DNA from: Plantago major
Lineage: Eukaryota > Streptophyta > Magnoliopsida > Lamiales > Plantaginaceae
Direction of reading: 5' to 3'
DNA length: 64,000 nt
Assembly: GCA_026545765.1 (NCBI GenBank)
Contig: CM048839.1
Span: forward strand, 310,001-374,000
The position numbers were made by a program, and so were the translations under genes. The notes under the pieces are model-generated. The model did no database searches and had not been told where the DNA came from. It saw only the letters and a list, made by a program, of their open reading frames with translations. How positions within the stretch are numbered: the stretch's first letter is position 1; each line of letters begins with the position of its first letter. Shown here piece by piece: positions 35,933 through 48,137 of the stretch.

Positions 35933-38900
35933 CTAAAGGAAATTTCTTTGGAATGATCCAGACGAAAACCTGGAAGTTAGTCCCTGAGACATATTTTCCG
36001 GATCAAGTTTGACGCTCATCCTTCCGGCAGTCAAATCCTTTTCACGGTCCCAAGGCTTCCATGGATGGCTTTCCTCCCACTCCTCTTTCGAAGTTGGGTC
36101 TTTCTTGGACTTCTTCTTTAGGCGGCTCTTTGTCGATTCCCTATGTTTTTCCACCAGTGATTTTGACCGTTTTTCTTTATTGTATTTATCAACAAGCTCT
36201 GCATCAGGATTGGCTTTCTTTTCGAGTTCATTTGAAGCAAGAGCGGCAGCCTCATTGTAGGCCTCCAAGTAACTGAAACAAGTATCTCAGGATTAAGGAA
36301 AAACACATTTACGAGAATGAGAAGAAAAGTCCTTAAATAGCACACATACTTTGTCTTAGCTTTTTGGGCTCTTTCTGAGGGGGTATCTGTCCACATACTG
36401 GTATCACCACGTCCTTCTTTAGCGCTCTTACTAAAAGCTCTTGTTGACTGCGTGGGCACACCAGCAGCCTGAAGGAAAGAACTTTCTTTTAGAATCGGTA
36501 GAATCAAGTGAATACAAACAAAGCCAATTTGCTAAATCAATCAGCCTTAAAACTTAAATATCGCACTAATACATCTAATCCCACATCACGGGCACTACAT
36601 CTGAACTTCTAAAGAGTAGGTAAGACACAAACATAGTAACCACAGCCTGGAACTTAGTTTTACATTTCAACTTAATGGATATCTAGCTCTGTCAATGTTT
36701 AAACATTATCACATGCTATCATGAATGAGGACTATTAAATACCAAAACAGGTACCGACTGTAGCACGTTTTTGCTGGAAGAGGAAAATTAGCATCCTTAA
36801 AGGCTAAAGCTCCATCATCAGACCAATAATACGATTATGGCAATATATAACGTATACAAGAAACCAAAAAGGAAACGGCTTTCTCCACTTACTTTTCTCT
36901 CAGGAGGTAATTTGGTCATCCATTCATCCCTTGAAGGTGCCACTTTCACGTCCATCTGTGCGAGGAGCAAATCATCCCCCTCCATAGATATACCTGCCAG
37001 AAAACAGTTTATATTCCGATATCAAGATAATTCCCATTGCTAATTAAAGATCAGATAGAATTGAGATGTAACATGGATGATGAAGAACTTGTTACATGCT
37101 AAAACTAAAAAGAAAAGGGTAGAACAGGGAATGGACTGTACGGAAAACCATAAACTTTGAGGTCTTAAATCACGAAAACTAAGGTGATCTGAAGAATCAA
37201 AGTTTGGATCATTATCATCACATTTGACTCACTTTGTTTTTACCTAATTGGGTATGGATACTATGAAACTAGTTTAAAAGCCCCAGATATGCAGATAAAG
37301 ATTAAAAAACTACTTAAGCTGACACAGGGTACGTAGACTTGACTCTTGAGTCTATTATCATTTGCACTTGATGACAGGGAGTACTTAGATTTAGTTCAAA
37401 ACAGCAAACCTTGAAGCCGTCTCCATTGTGCAGCTTCTCGCATTTGTTTAAGCTCTGCCTGCATTTTGTAAACACATTCAATTAATAAATCCACTCTCTA
37501 TGGTAATAAATAAGTATCAAAGCACCAGATATTTACCTGAAATGCTTCCTGTTCTTCCTTCTGCTTTATTTTGTCATCCAATGCTTTCCGCTAAACAAAA
37601 AAAAAGGTGCTTGTTAAGATGAAACCCATTAGACCATCTTTATCAATGACATTACCAACCGGTTGTAAACATAAGAAAAAAAGAATAAGCCATGGAACCA
37701 GTCCATCTTCCAACTTATTGGTGAGCAACTGTGTTTTTGTTAATTAAATTCTACTAATTTTTACTGCTATATTCCAAGCCTAATTTTTTTCTTTAGAAAA
37801 AAACATTACCAATGTTCTCATCTCTAAAAATAAAAGCTAAACTTCCAAATTCTAAAGACACAGTACAATGGCATGCAGTCTTTAACTACGGATATTAACA
37901 ACCTGTATACAATAATAATCTATCCACTATCAATTAGAATCCAGTCTAAATTTCTATTAAGTTTTCAACAAGAACTGCAACATGTCAAACACTCACCTTA
38001 ACAGGATCCTGCAAGTCCTTGAATGCTTTATTTAGCTTAACAAATGCTTGCTGTGCTTGAGGGTGAGAGCATTTGTCTGGATGGACCATTAGAGACAACT
38101 TCCAGTACCTAAAATAACAACTTGTCAGCAATTGAGCTTGCCCATAACATGATAAAATAGCAGGATGCAGAGTGAACAAAAGCAGGAGGAGGATGCCAAA
38201 TTACCGAGTGCAATTTAGTGAAAAGAATTGGTTCAGTCTTAGAGAATTCAATGTCTAAGATATGAATGCTATGGGACGAGATGACATTATTCTATAACAT
38301 CTGACCGTTCGAAACATGTGAACCATCAGACTTCGAAACAAGACTTCAAAGATTTTACAAATTAACTGACAGCAAATTGTTCTGCAGATCCCAAACAGAA
38401 GTAAGCAAAAAAGCAAAATTCAATACTTACATATTATCCTCCAAGAGAAATCATGTGCCATAAATATAACAATCAACTTTAGTATCACGAGGCAGGTACC
38501 AATCTTGATGAATACAAGCTTATAATAATGCAAAGTATTTAAACCAGAGGCATTAAATGCCTCGAATATACTGTTAAGTGTTAACCAATCTTGTAAAATT
38601 TTCTCTTCAAAATCTACCCAACACTTGCAAGAAATGTACAACTTTGTATCATAAACAATTGAACTTTCCCAAACAGACAAGTAACTAGCATAAATTAAGT
38701 CATACCCAAAATACCATGGCATACCTCTTCTTCATGTTTTCAGCGGGCATGTTGTGGTTGACTCCAAGGACATCATATAGACTACTCTCCTCAGCAGCCA
38801 TTATTCTCGTAATCTGAACATATTAGGAAACTTCAGGCCTAAATCATTACAAGCTAAGTTTATGAAGCATGATATAAATTGCAAGAAAGGACATGGTTAT

Positions 38901-40489
38901 CTTATCTTTTACTGTTCATTAATAATAGCAATAACCAGGGAGGTTTGATTGTGTAAAGATATATATGAGGGGGAAAAAGGAAAGAATAGGACGTCTAGGG
39001 CGATATGGAGTTACTAATAATGAAACAGAAATAGATAAACAAACCTCTTCGAAACGTTCAGCTTCATTTGAAGATGCAGCTTCTCTGACAACAGCAGGAG
39101 GAGGAGGTCCAATAAATAAACCATCGTCTCCATCCAACTCAGCTTGCCTAGTTATGTTTATCAACTTGTTAGTATAGCAATCATAACGAAAAGGCTCAAT
39201 TTTCAGGGAAGAAAATAAAAATGATTCCAACGGCACAAATAAGCAACTTGTTTATATCATCAATACCTCAGTTCTGCTTCTGCCTCTGTAAGTTTAGCTG
39301 CAGCTGCAAGTAATTCAGCCGAAGGCATTGCAGGTCCAATTACCCTGCAATAAACCTCGAATATGTTACTACAAAAGCACATATGAAAACTTGGAGCATT
39401 GGACTCCATATAACCCCATTCAAGACAAGCATATTTTTCTTTTACCAAATTTAAGGTGAGCATACTTAACGGTTCTAACTTCTTACTGATCTTTCCATTT
39501 GACATAAATATCCTATTCTACCTTACTGCTGACACCTTTTGCCCTATACTAAGAACACTCACAAGATCATATGATATGAGTATGACAGAAAAGCCAATAG
39601 CATATCATGGAGAAACAAAATAACAGATTCCAGTAAGACAGAAACGTTTACCTTCTTCTCGGTCCAACACTGTCATCCTTTTCCCCATCCACATTAGCCG
39701 TGCCAGTTACACATTCAGACTCTGGTTCCGGTGGATGTGCATTTATCTGTGTATCCAATTCCACATCATCAACCTCCTTTGCAGATTGCACATGAGAGCT
39801 GATAACTGGACCAACAACATCCAACGTAGGACTCGCTTTAGACGGCAGCAAAAACACTTGATGACCCTTTTCTTTGAGCTTCAATGATATAAATAGCCTC
39901 CTAAGTTGCTTAACCAATGACTTCTCAGATAATCCATTTATATCAACAGCTTGTCCATCATCAATCATTCGCAAGAGCTGAACATAACACAATTGGTAAG
40001 ATATGCTGCTCAACATCACCATATGAACTTCATCAAGTCCACTAAAAAAAAGTAGTGCAACTAAAATGTAACACAAAAATACATATTGGTGGCAATCAAA
40101 TAGCAAAAGGAAGTCAAAATTACCTGTTGCAAATCAGCAGCAACAGCTGGAAACTCCTTGAGGATGAACTTGACGACCTCCCCCGGATTCTCCAGCTCCG
40201 ATTTGGAATCGGAATCGCTGGATTGATCCGAATCCGAATCGTACTTCCTCTTCTTCTTCTTCTTGTCCCTTCTTCTACGCCTCTCCCTTTCGTCATCTCT
40301 GCTACTATGTTTCCTCCTCTTGGAACTATCTTTTCGCGACTTTTTAACCTTACGGCTCCTCTCGTGGTGGCGATTTCGATGTCTGGAAGAGCGTTCGTCT
40401 TCTGAGGAAGATGACGTGGAGATGGAGGAAGATGAGGCTGAGGAATCAGGCGAGGATTTCCTCGTTCGTGATTTTCTCGCGCCTCCCAT
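35933..40489 (-). CDS. DnaJ-domain protein with GPALPP-type motifs (probable nuclear protein)
   Basis: Eleven exons on the minus strand: 40124-40489, 39652-39977, 39267-39344, 39045-39147, 38725-38813, 37997-38108, 37537-37590, 37410-37458, 36893-36993, 36350-36468, 35933-36272; 578 aa, all phases consistent. The N terminus is Ser/Arg/Lys-rich, with runs such as RERRRRRDKKKKKRK, like splicing-related proteins. A folded region follows, then GPRRRVIGPAMP and IGPPPPAV (GPALPP-like). The J domain reads LYDVLGV...MVHPDKC and includes the HPD tripeptide needed to stimulate Hsp70. The C-terminal part has DEWMTKLPPERK and SMWTDTPSERAQK, matching the GPALPP/DUF3752 family. A role in nuclear RNA processing with Hsp70 is inferred, not shown. 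Confidence 0.9.
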
Positions 40490-40790
40490 TTTGTTGTTAA
40501 CAGTAATCCTTGCAGCTGTAAAAAGGTTCAGACTTTGATTGAATGATTATGCTAAGTAGTAAACTGTTTGTGTGATTATGTATTCCAGGAAGAAGACGAG
40601 CTTGAATCGAATCACCAACAGTTGCAGGAAATTGAGCTTTAAAATTAGGGCAAAAAGAGGATAAAATTACTTGATGGATTAGTCCAATAGAATTAAGTTA
40701 ACTTCAAAATTTTCAGATAGCCGAGAGCCAACTTCTAATCCACCCAAGTGCGTCCGGTCCGCAAGGCAATTTAAGAGGGGTTTAATGTAA
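40490..40790 (-). promoter_or_regulatory. 5' flank of the DnaJ gene
   Basis: About 300 bases between the DnaJ start codon and a MULE-type MITE. This is the only native proximal promoter left before the transposon. No clear TATA box, which is usual for broadly expressed plant genes. Confidence 0.4.
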
Positions 40791-41524
40791 GGGGAAATTA
40801 CATCCATACCCCCTTTAGATGTCGTAATTACATATTAGTATCACTTAGCCGAACTATTATGGTTTGATACAATTAGATGTAAAACAATTACACTTTAGCA
40901 CACGAATTTGACTTTTGGCGAACTAAAATCTGGAAAAGTCAATTTTGTCCATCTCATATTATTGAATTTTGTAAGTTACCAAACAATAACACATTTTGAC
41001 AAATTGTAATTCAAGTCCTGAAAATCTAATTTTTTATATTTGTCACCATAAAATTTCGAAAAAGCACAAATAAACCGCCAAACTTCTATTTCAATTTGTA
41101 AATTATCCCCAACTTCAATCCAAAAACACAATCGAAAGTTCGTAACAGTTTATCGAAATCGGAGATGGAACAACTCCGATTTGAAGCTGCAATTTAGAAG
41201 AAGGAGAAAGAACAAGAAAGAGGAAGAAATTTACCGGAGAGGAAGAAATTTACCGGAGAAGAAGAAGAGAAGGAAGTTGAGAAGATAGAGGAAGAAGTAT
41301 GTTGGAGAAGATGGAAGAAGAAGTATGTTGGACTGTTGGAGAAGATGGAGGAAGAAGAAGATGGTTTTTTTTTTTTTTTAATTCCATAAGGCCATGTTTG
41401 GTTGTTTCAAATGAAACAACCAAATTAAGCTGATCAACGGATTTAGACTAAAATGTAATTGTTCGACTAAGTAGCACGAATATGAGAAACGTCGTTTTAA
41501 ATGGGTAGCTTGTGTAATTATCCC
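40791..41524. mobile_element. Non-autonomous MULE (MITE-like), 734 bp
   Basis: The left end GGGGAAATTACATCCATACCC and the reverse complement of the right end, GGGATAATTACACAAGCTACC, form inverted repeats. Similarity extends to about 80 bases (shared ACTTAG-CGAAC block). Flanks are TTAATGTAA (40782-40790) and TAAATGTAA (41525-41533), a 9-bp duplication with one mismatch, the length expected for Mutator-like elements. The interior is purine-rich (GAAGAAG) and encodes nothing recognisable. Confidence 0.75.
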
Positions 41525-41533
41525 TAAATGTAA

Positions 41534-42219
41534 TGTCAAAAGTTTCTTAAGAGGTATTAGACACACTACAAATATATGCATTTCTTAGTAAAGCCATATA
41601 AACATTTGAAAAGTGTAATGATGGGACCTACATACTTATTTAGTGGTTTCATACTAATAATATGTTTCTTACATTTTTATGTTTAAAGTATTGCTCCCCA
41701 CTGTATAAGATCATTTAGGATAGATTTTGGAGGAAAAGAATTAAGCTTCCTACAACTACTCCTCAAGGTAGCTCTATTCAAGAATACCACTCAAAAGATC
41801 GTAGGGAAATATCAAATTCCAAACTCACCCTAATCCATGATGTATGTTCAGTGACATAACAAGAACGTACTTGATAAATAAAATAATGTTTAATAAAGAA
41901 AAATGCAACTATATGTAAATCACATGCACATCATATATAGAGTGGTGCTTGTTTTATTTAAATTACTAGTTAATGAATTAATGGCCCATTGATACTCGAC
42001 GGGACATGGAGAAATAATTTAAAATAAGAAATGAATAAATTTGTATAATAACATGTCGAAATTGAAAACGTATAAAAACTGCAAGGTGGCAAAATGCATA
42101 ATCTAATCGCTTCAACATTGTATCGGAAGTCACCCTACCTGTAGAAAAGTGAATAATGTAAATTAGTGAAAGTGGACACAACCACATATAAAATGCACAT
42201 AAAAGATAAAATCAACTCA
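41534..42219. other. Intergenic region before the CACTA element
   Basis: AT-rich, no gene or repeat end recognised. It ends with TCA (42217-42219), which would be the 3-bp duplication of the CACTA element if its right end were known. Confidence 0.45.
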
Positions 42220-42256
42220 CACTACAAGAAATCTGCGAATTGGCGACGGAAAGGGA

Positions 42257-42546
42257 CGACGGATAGTTATCCGTCGCCCCTTAACGACGGATCGGCGATT
42301 TTAGCGCCCTATCCGTCGCTAATCCGTCAATGTCCGTCACCATTTAGCGACGGATAGTTATCCGTCGTTAAATGGCAATGGATATTTCTATCCGTCGTTA
42401 AATAACGACGGATAGTTATTCGTCGTTTGACTTTTGGAAAAATAAAAAAGGAAAATAGGAAATTTTTACGACGGATAGATTATCCGTCGTGAAAAGTATT
42501 TAAAAAAAATTACAGGTAGCGACGGATAGATATCGCTATCCGTCGC
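42257..42546. repeat. Five subterminal near-palindromes of the CACTA element
   Basis: CGACGGATAGTTATCCGTCG type units at 42257-42276, 42348-42367, 42405-42425, 42469-42490 and 42519-42546. In CACTA elements such subterminal repeats are binding sites for the element's own DNA-binding protein (family knowledge). The CG steps are still mostly intact. Confidence 0.9.
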
Positions 42547-43402
42547 TGGCTGTAAATGATAACAGCACGCAGATTCTTTCTTCTCCCCCATTTCTTCTTT
42601 GTTTCGTTCTTCTTCTTCCTTTCTTCGACATTTTTGCGATTTGGGTTCTCCGACCAAACGTCCACCATTTCGCACTCTCTTGGGCTCTTTTCAAAGCTCT
42701 TTCCACAAGGAACTCGGGTGGCCGTTCAATTTCATCGTTCTTCAACTATTTTTCCCGCAATTTGAAGGTAATAGTCTAAAACCCTACTTTTCTAAATTTG
42801 GAATTTTTGCTAATTTCGATCAATTGTATGTTTTTAAACTCATATACTAGCTAGTATAGCTCATATTAAGTAGTGTGTTAATGAATTGATTGATTTATTG
42901 TGAAATTAATTAGTTAGTATAATGTTTGTAAGTATGGTGCTTAGTTTGATGTTTGTAAGTATGTAAGTATGTATGGTATGTATGTAAGTATGTATGTTAT
43001 TTATGGTATTTATTTTGATTTAGGTTAATGTTTGTAAGTATGTATTGGATTTGGTTGACTAATTGGTAATTTATAATTTGTATAAAAAAAAATTGGTAAT
43101 TGGTAATTCGTATAATTCGATGGGAATATAAATTGATATTTCATAGAAAAAATTAGTAATTCGTAATTATAAATTATAATTTATAATTCGTATAATTGAA
43201 ATGCTTTTAATTTATAAATTGGTAATTGTAATGGGAATATAGGAAAATTGCATGAAAAAAACTTTAAAGAGGTAGAATGCATATAATTCATGAAATTTGG
43301 AACGTATTATAATTAACAATGTAATTATAGCCAGGAATTGGAATTGAGTTGAAATTCAATACGATCTAATTAATCCAGATGTGTCAGGTTATATAATTAT
43401 CC
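42547..43402. other. Leader region of the CACTA element
   Basis: No coding sequence recognised. A GTAT/GTAAGTAT-rich simple-sequence stretch lies at about 42925-43000, and AT-rich repeats of GGTAATT type at 43055-43240. This is the expected position of the transposase 5' untranslated region and first intron. Confidence 0.5.
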
Positions 43403-44252
43403 AATGAATCCCGATCGTTCATGGATGTACTGTCGTACTGTTAATGGCAGACTTCAATCTAGTTTTGTGGAAGGGGTTGAAACCTTCATCGCATTTGCAA
43501 GACACATCCGGCTTGTGTAAAGGGGGGTTTGATAAAGTGCCCCTGCAAATTGAAAAAATGCAGAAACAAGCAATATTTGACTCCTACAGCGGTAATCGAT
43601 CACTTGAAACGTAATGGATATTCCTGCCTGAGTATAAGGTATGGAATCACCATGGTGAGGAAGCAACACCGTCCATGACATATGAGCAATTTAGGCAGCG
43701 TGGAAGGAAGAGAAAAAATGAGCAACTTGGGGGTCAAGGTACATCTAAATCTCATGCTTTTCATGACCGGGTCGAAGAAATGGTGTTTAATGCTGTCGGG
43801 GGCAGAATTTATGGACACTAGTACCACTAGAACCGAGGGGGATGTGGAGGAGCCTCCGAATCCTGCAGATCAGGTGTTCTTTGACTTGCTGGAATCAGTA
43901 AAGAAGCCGATTTATCCGGGGTGTAGGCTCAGCGAGTTGTCTTTGTTGGCTCGGCTAATGAGTTGTAAGGCTAATGGCCAGCAATCTGAAGCGAGCTTCA
44001 ATGAATGGGTACAAGTAATGTCGGATCTTTGTCCTAAAGAAAACCTAGTTCCCACCAACTTTTACCAAGCGAAGAAAAAGATGCGGGGGTTGGGGTTGCC
44101 TATGGTAACCATTGACTGTTGTCCGGATATGTGCATGATCTATTGGGGGAGGATGTAGATCTATTGAAGTGCAAGTTCTGTGGTAAGGACCGTTACAAGC
44201 GTTACAAGGAGGGGCTTCAAAGAAACGTCAGAAGAAAAATCCCCCACATAAG
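43403..44252 (+). pseudogene. CACTA transposase, N-terminal part
   Basis: ATG at 43403 begins MNPDRSWMYCRT, the transposase-associated domain. The frame breaks near 43495. The domain continues in another frame with Cys-rich CPCKLKKCRNKQYL and DHLKRNGY wording, then a third frame (GEEATPSMTYEQ), then 43820-44158 with YQAKKKMRGLGLPMVTIDCC. At least three frameshifts are present if these are not hidden introns, so it is not translatable as one protein. Confidence 0.8.
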
Positions 44253-45735
44253 AAAATGTGGTACTTCCCTCTAGCACCTTGTTTGAAGAGGTTGTACGCT
44301 TCAAGTGCTTGTGCCGATAAAATGCGGTGGCACAAGGAGCGAGTAATCCCGGAAGATGCAGAGGGTAGAATGGATCATCCATCAGACTCACCGGCATGGA
44401 AAGAGTTTGACAAGACATATCCGGAGTTTGCAGCCGAGTCTAGAAATGTACGATTGGGGCTCTATATGGATGGTTTTAACCCGTTTGGAAGTGAACGGGC
44501 GTACTCTTGTTGGCCAGTGATGCTCACTCTGTACAACCTGCCCCCCGGTGAGTGCATGAAGGAACCATTCATGTTTTTTACTGTGTTGGTTTCTGGGCCA
44601 AAAGATCCAGGAATGGTGTTGGATGTCTTCTTGCAACCCCTAATCAAGGAGGTGATTGAGCTGTGGGAGAAGGGTATCCCTGCATATGATGTGTCAACCA
44701 AGAAGAACTTTACCTTGAGAGCAACACTACTTTGGACCGTGAGTGACTTTCCTGCTTACTCCATGCTATCTGGAAGGAAAACCGCCGAGAAACATGCATG
44801 TCCACATTGTTTGGAGGACACTGATGCATTTAGACTGAAGGATAGCGGGAAGGAATCTTGGTTTGATTGTCATTGTAGGTTTCTACCAAGTAATCATCCG
44901 TTCAGGAAAAACAGGGATCAATTCTTGAAAAACAAAGTAGAAAAGAAAGGAGCCCCGAGACGACTTACTGGTGCACAAATTCTTGCGGAGATTGATAGGT
45001 TGGGTCTTATGAAAGTGACTGAACTTGGGTGGGAGAAGCATAACAAGAAAATTAGCAACAAATGTGGATGGAAGAAGAGAAGCATCTTCTGGGACTTGCC
45101 TTATTGGAGCAGTCTTCTTATACGTCACAACCTAGATTTCATGCACATTGAGAAGAACGTGTTCGAGAACTGCTTCAACACAATTTGCAACATTCCCGGA
45201 AAAATAAAGGATAATGTCAAATCTAGAGCCGAGTTGGATACATGGTGTAAAAGGCCGGAGTTGACAAAGAGGAATGGTGAAGGTAAGTGGCCCAAGGCAT
45301 GCTACACAATTGACAATGAATCTAGGTCAATACTGTTTGATTGGGTGAAGGCATTGAAGTTTCCCGACAATTACGCCTCGAAATTGGAGCGGTGTGTGGA
45401 TTTGAAGAAGACAAAGATGTTTGAGATGAAGAGCCACGACTGTCATGTGTTCATGGAGAGGCTTATCCCGGTTGCATTTCGAGAAATGCTACCTAATTAC
45501 CTGTCTGGATCGCTATCACCGAGCTGAGCTTATTTTTCAAGAATTTATGCACAAGGGTGGTTCACGATCAAGTGTTAGCAAATCTTGAAAGCAACATACC
45601 GTTGATTCTATGCAAGCTCGAGCGTATCTTTCCACCGAGCTTCTTTGATTCTATGGAGCACTTACAGGTTCACCTTCCACATGAAGCAAGACTTGCTGGA
45701 CCGGTTCAGTATCGATGGATGTATCCATTCGAGAG
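44253..45735 (+). pseudogene. CACTA transposase, TNP2 catalytic region
   Basis: A long open stretch to 45527 contains RLYASSACADKMRWH, RNVRLGLYMDGFNPFG, WPVMLTLYNLPP, HACPHCLEDTDAF, LIRHNLDFMHIEKNVFEN and ESRSILFDWVKALKFPDNYA, typical of the TNP2 family. A frame break near 45527 leads into LESNIPLILCKLERIFPPSF and RLAGPVQYRWMYPFER, which ends at a splice donor at 45736. The core is well kept, but frame breaks at both ends disable it. Confidence 0.9.
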
Positions 45736-46927
45736 GTGTGAAATAATTGCAATCATGTACTTAAAATGACGGATAGATTTTCATTTCTAACACCGTCGTA
45801 CCTGAATATGTGTTACAGGTACTTGGGAAAATTGAAGAAATATGTCAAGAACAAAGGTAGACCTGAAGGATCGATTGTCAATGCGTACGTTCGAGAGGAA
45901 ACTGCAACCTTCTGCTCCTATTACTTTGAGGACCACGTCCCGACAAAGGCATCTAGGCCATCTCGAAACGCAAACACATTCGAAATTCAAGAGGATGATG
46001 ATGTTTCCCTATCTATTTTTAGGGTCTCAGGGAGACCTTTGGGACAGAGTAAGAAAGAATATCTGACGGATAAGGAGCTGAAGGCAGCTCAATATTATGT
46101 CCTCACGAATTGTGCTGAGGTTGACAAGTATATGGTGATATTTGCTGGGTGAGTACCTTATTAAAAGCAACTAAAATTGAACTTTTAACTAAAATCCTCC
46201 TAGCTAGTATGTAGACTTATAATCATGTCAATGTCCACAGCGTTTTCAAAGAGCGTTGTCTGGAGAAGAATCCTCAGATGGCAGAGGATACGCTTGAAGA
46301 ACTCCTTGACTCAAAGATGGAATTAGAATTTCCAGATTGGTTCAAGGAGTATGTCCGAGATCCTGTCAACAACGTCACATGCCCTTACTTGAGTGCTCTA
46401 GCAGAGGGACCATTCAAAAAGGTCTACACATTCCCATCTTACATAGTCAATGGCCTTGGGTTCCATACGATTGACTCTAACACGGCTGTGGCTACAAACA
46501 ATTCTGGGGTGTGTGTCAGGGGGCAAGATTTAGGACCAGGTGATTTGTATGATTTCCACGGGAAGCTGAAACGAATAGTGCGCCTAGAATATCCCGGTCT
46601 GCCCTTGAAAAGAACCTTTTTGTTTGATGTTGACTGGTATGATCCTAATCCACTTGGTACGAAGAAGAATGAGCAGTACGAAACGGTTGACATAAACCAT
46701 CGAAAGAGGTACAAAATTAAACTAAGTACGAACCATTTATCTTGGCGACTCAAGCACGACAAGTGGTGTTTCTTGAATATCCAAGCAGGAAACGCGACAA
46801 GGCGTACTGGTTAGTTGCGATACCTATACGTGCCCGCTCCAAAGTGGAGTACGTTAAGAAAGACGACTCAATTACCAACTCGTACCAAGAAGAGGTTGTC
46901 GATGAACAAGCAAAAACTCCTGTATAG
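45736..46927 (+). pseudogene. CACTA transposase, C-terminal part with two introns
   Basis: An intron at 45736-45818 (GTGTGA...TTACAG) joins PFER to YLGKLKKYVKNKGRPEGSI (DUF4218-like). A second intron at 46149-46240 (GTGAGT...CCACAG) leads to FKERCLEKNPQM and FTIDSNT-type wording with FHTIDSNTAVATNNSGVCV, DVDWYDPNPLGTKKNEQYET (DUF4216-like). A frame break near 46,750 precedes the last piece, which ends at the stop codon at 46925-46927. Confidence 0.82.
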
Positions 46928-46990
46928 GCTCGTGATGAGTTGATAGATCTGCACGAGGACCAGTATGTAGACTTAGACGAGGACGCACAA

Positions 46991-48064
46991 TCATGCGCTG
47001 CATTTAACAACTAAAAGTAACATTTGAGAATACAGGAAAAAATTTAACATCTAGGTGTTGTTTGAAATCAAATATGTAATTAAAAAATAGTTCGAAAGAT
47101 TGATCATGGAAAAATCAAAAATAAAATTAGAGCATAACGACTACCAATGGACAAAATTCTATATCAAATGCCTCGGTTTATTCTATAATGTAAAAAGAAG
47201 ACGCAAATCTATAATATGTAGACTTAAGAGATTTAATCAGCAAAGAAATCCCCTTAATTACTACATGTTGCCACTCAGAATTTCGAAGCAAACTCAATTT
47301 CTAATTTCGAAGCAAACTCAGTTAAATATTCCGCACTTTCTAGAAAAACCCATAAGACACAAATTTTGATACCAATAAAGAACATTGTCCTCATTGATCC
47401 CTAGCAACAACACCAATACCACCCCTATGTAGACTCCACGTACTCAACCGTAGCATCGAAATTAGCTAATATGATACCAAGATCATGCGGCAACCAAGCT
47501 GCTGTTATAGTTGACTATGCAGCACCTAAAGATATTTTACTGACTCTACTTATTTCATCCTTAAAATACTGCATTAATAATCTAATAAAGTTAATTTTCA
47601 ATCATAACAAACTCAATATATATAAATTAAAATTTATATTCAAAATGTTCCATATATTGAGCATATAAGATAGAAAGTAATATTTGAATAAATAATGAGT
47701 AAAAAGTAGAAAACATGTGAGAATTCACGTAAATGTTGATAAGATGATGGTTTTTATTTAATCCAATACGTTAATTCCTTTATTGCTAATTTTTAAAGTG
47801 TCCATTTGTAGTCGGACACCTAATAAATATTGGTTTCTTTGACAGAAGGATGAAGTATTAAATAATTAATAAATGCTCTATTTTAAAAATTTTATTATTT
47901 CAATTTATATCATTTAATAGAACCCACATAATGTTTAATTTAATATATAACTAATTTAATTAATTGATTAAATATTTAAGTTTGGTGTCTATGGATTCGT
48001 CTTGTCGCGGTGAATTATATATATGTTTGTTCAAAATATTTTTCGAAGTTTTGTACACACACAC

Positions 48065-48137
<73 letters not shown>

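Larger units (their letters stand above)
42220..46990 (+). mobile_element. CACTA (En/Spm) DNA transposon, right end not found
   Basis: The left terminus starts CACTACAAGAAATCTGCG, the standard CACTA inverted repeat. It is followed by five near-palindromic subterminal repeats with GACGGATA...TATCCGTC. A decayed TNP2-type transposase with DUF4218/DUF4216-like parts runs from 43403 to 46927 on the plus strand. I looked for the matching right end (CTTGTAGTG) between 46.9 and 49.6 kb and found none, so the right end is deleted or decayed. The right boundary given is only the end of recognisable coding homology plus a short margin. Confidence 0.85.

Noticed and set aside
45736-45818. Apparent stop codons in the CACTA transposase near 45770
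   Set aside because: They fall within a good 83-base intron (GTGTGA...TTACAG) that restores PFER-YLGK, so they are not mutations.
47100-47369. 89-codon ORF after the CACTA transposase
   Set aside because: Lys/Arg/Asn-rich translation of AT-rich DNA, with no similarity I recognise and no splice context.
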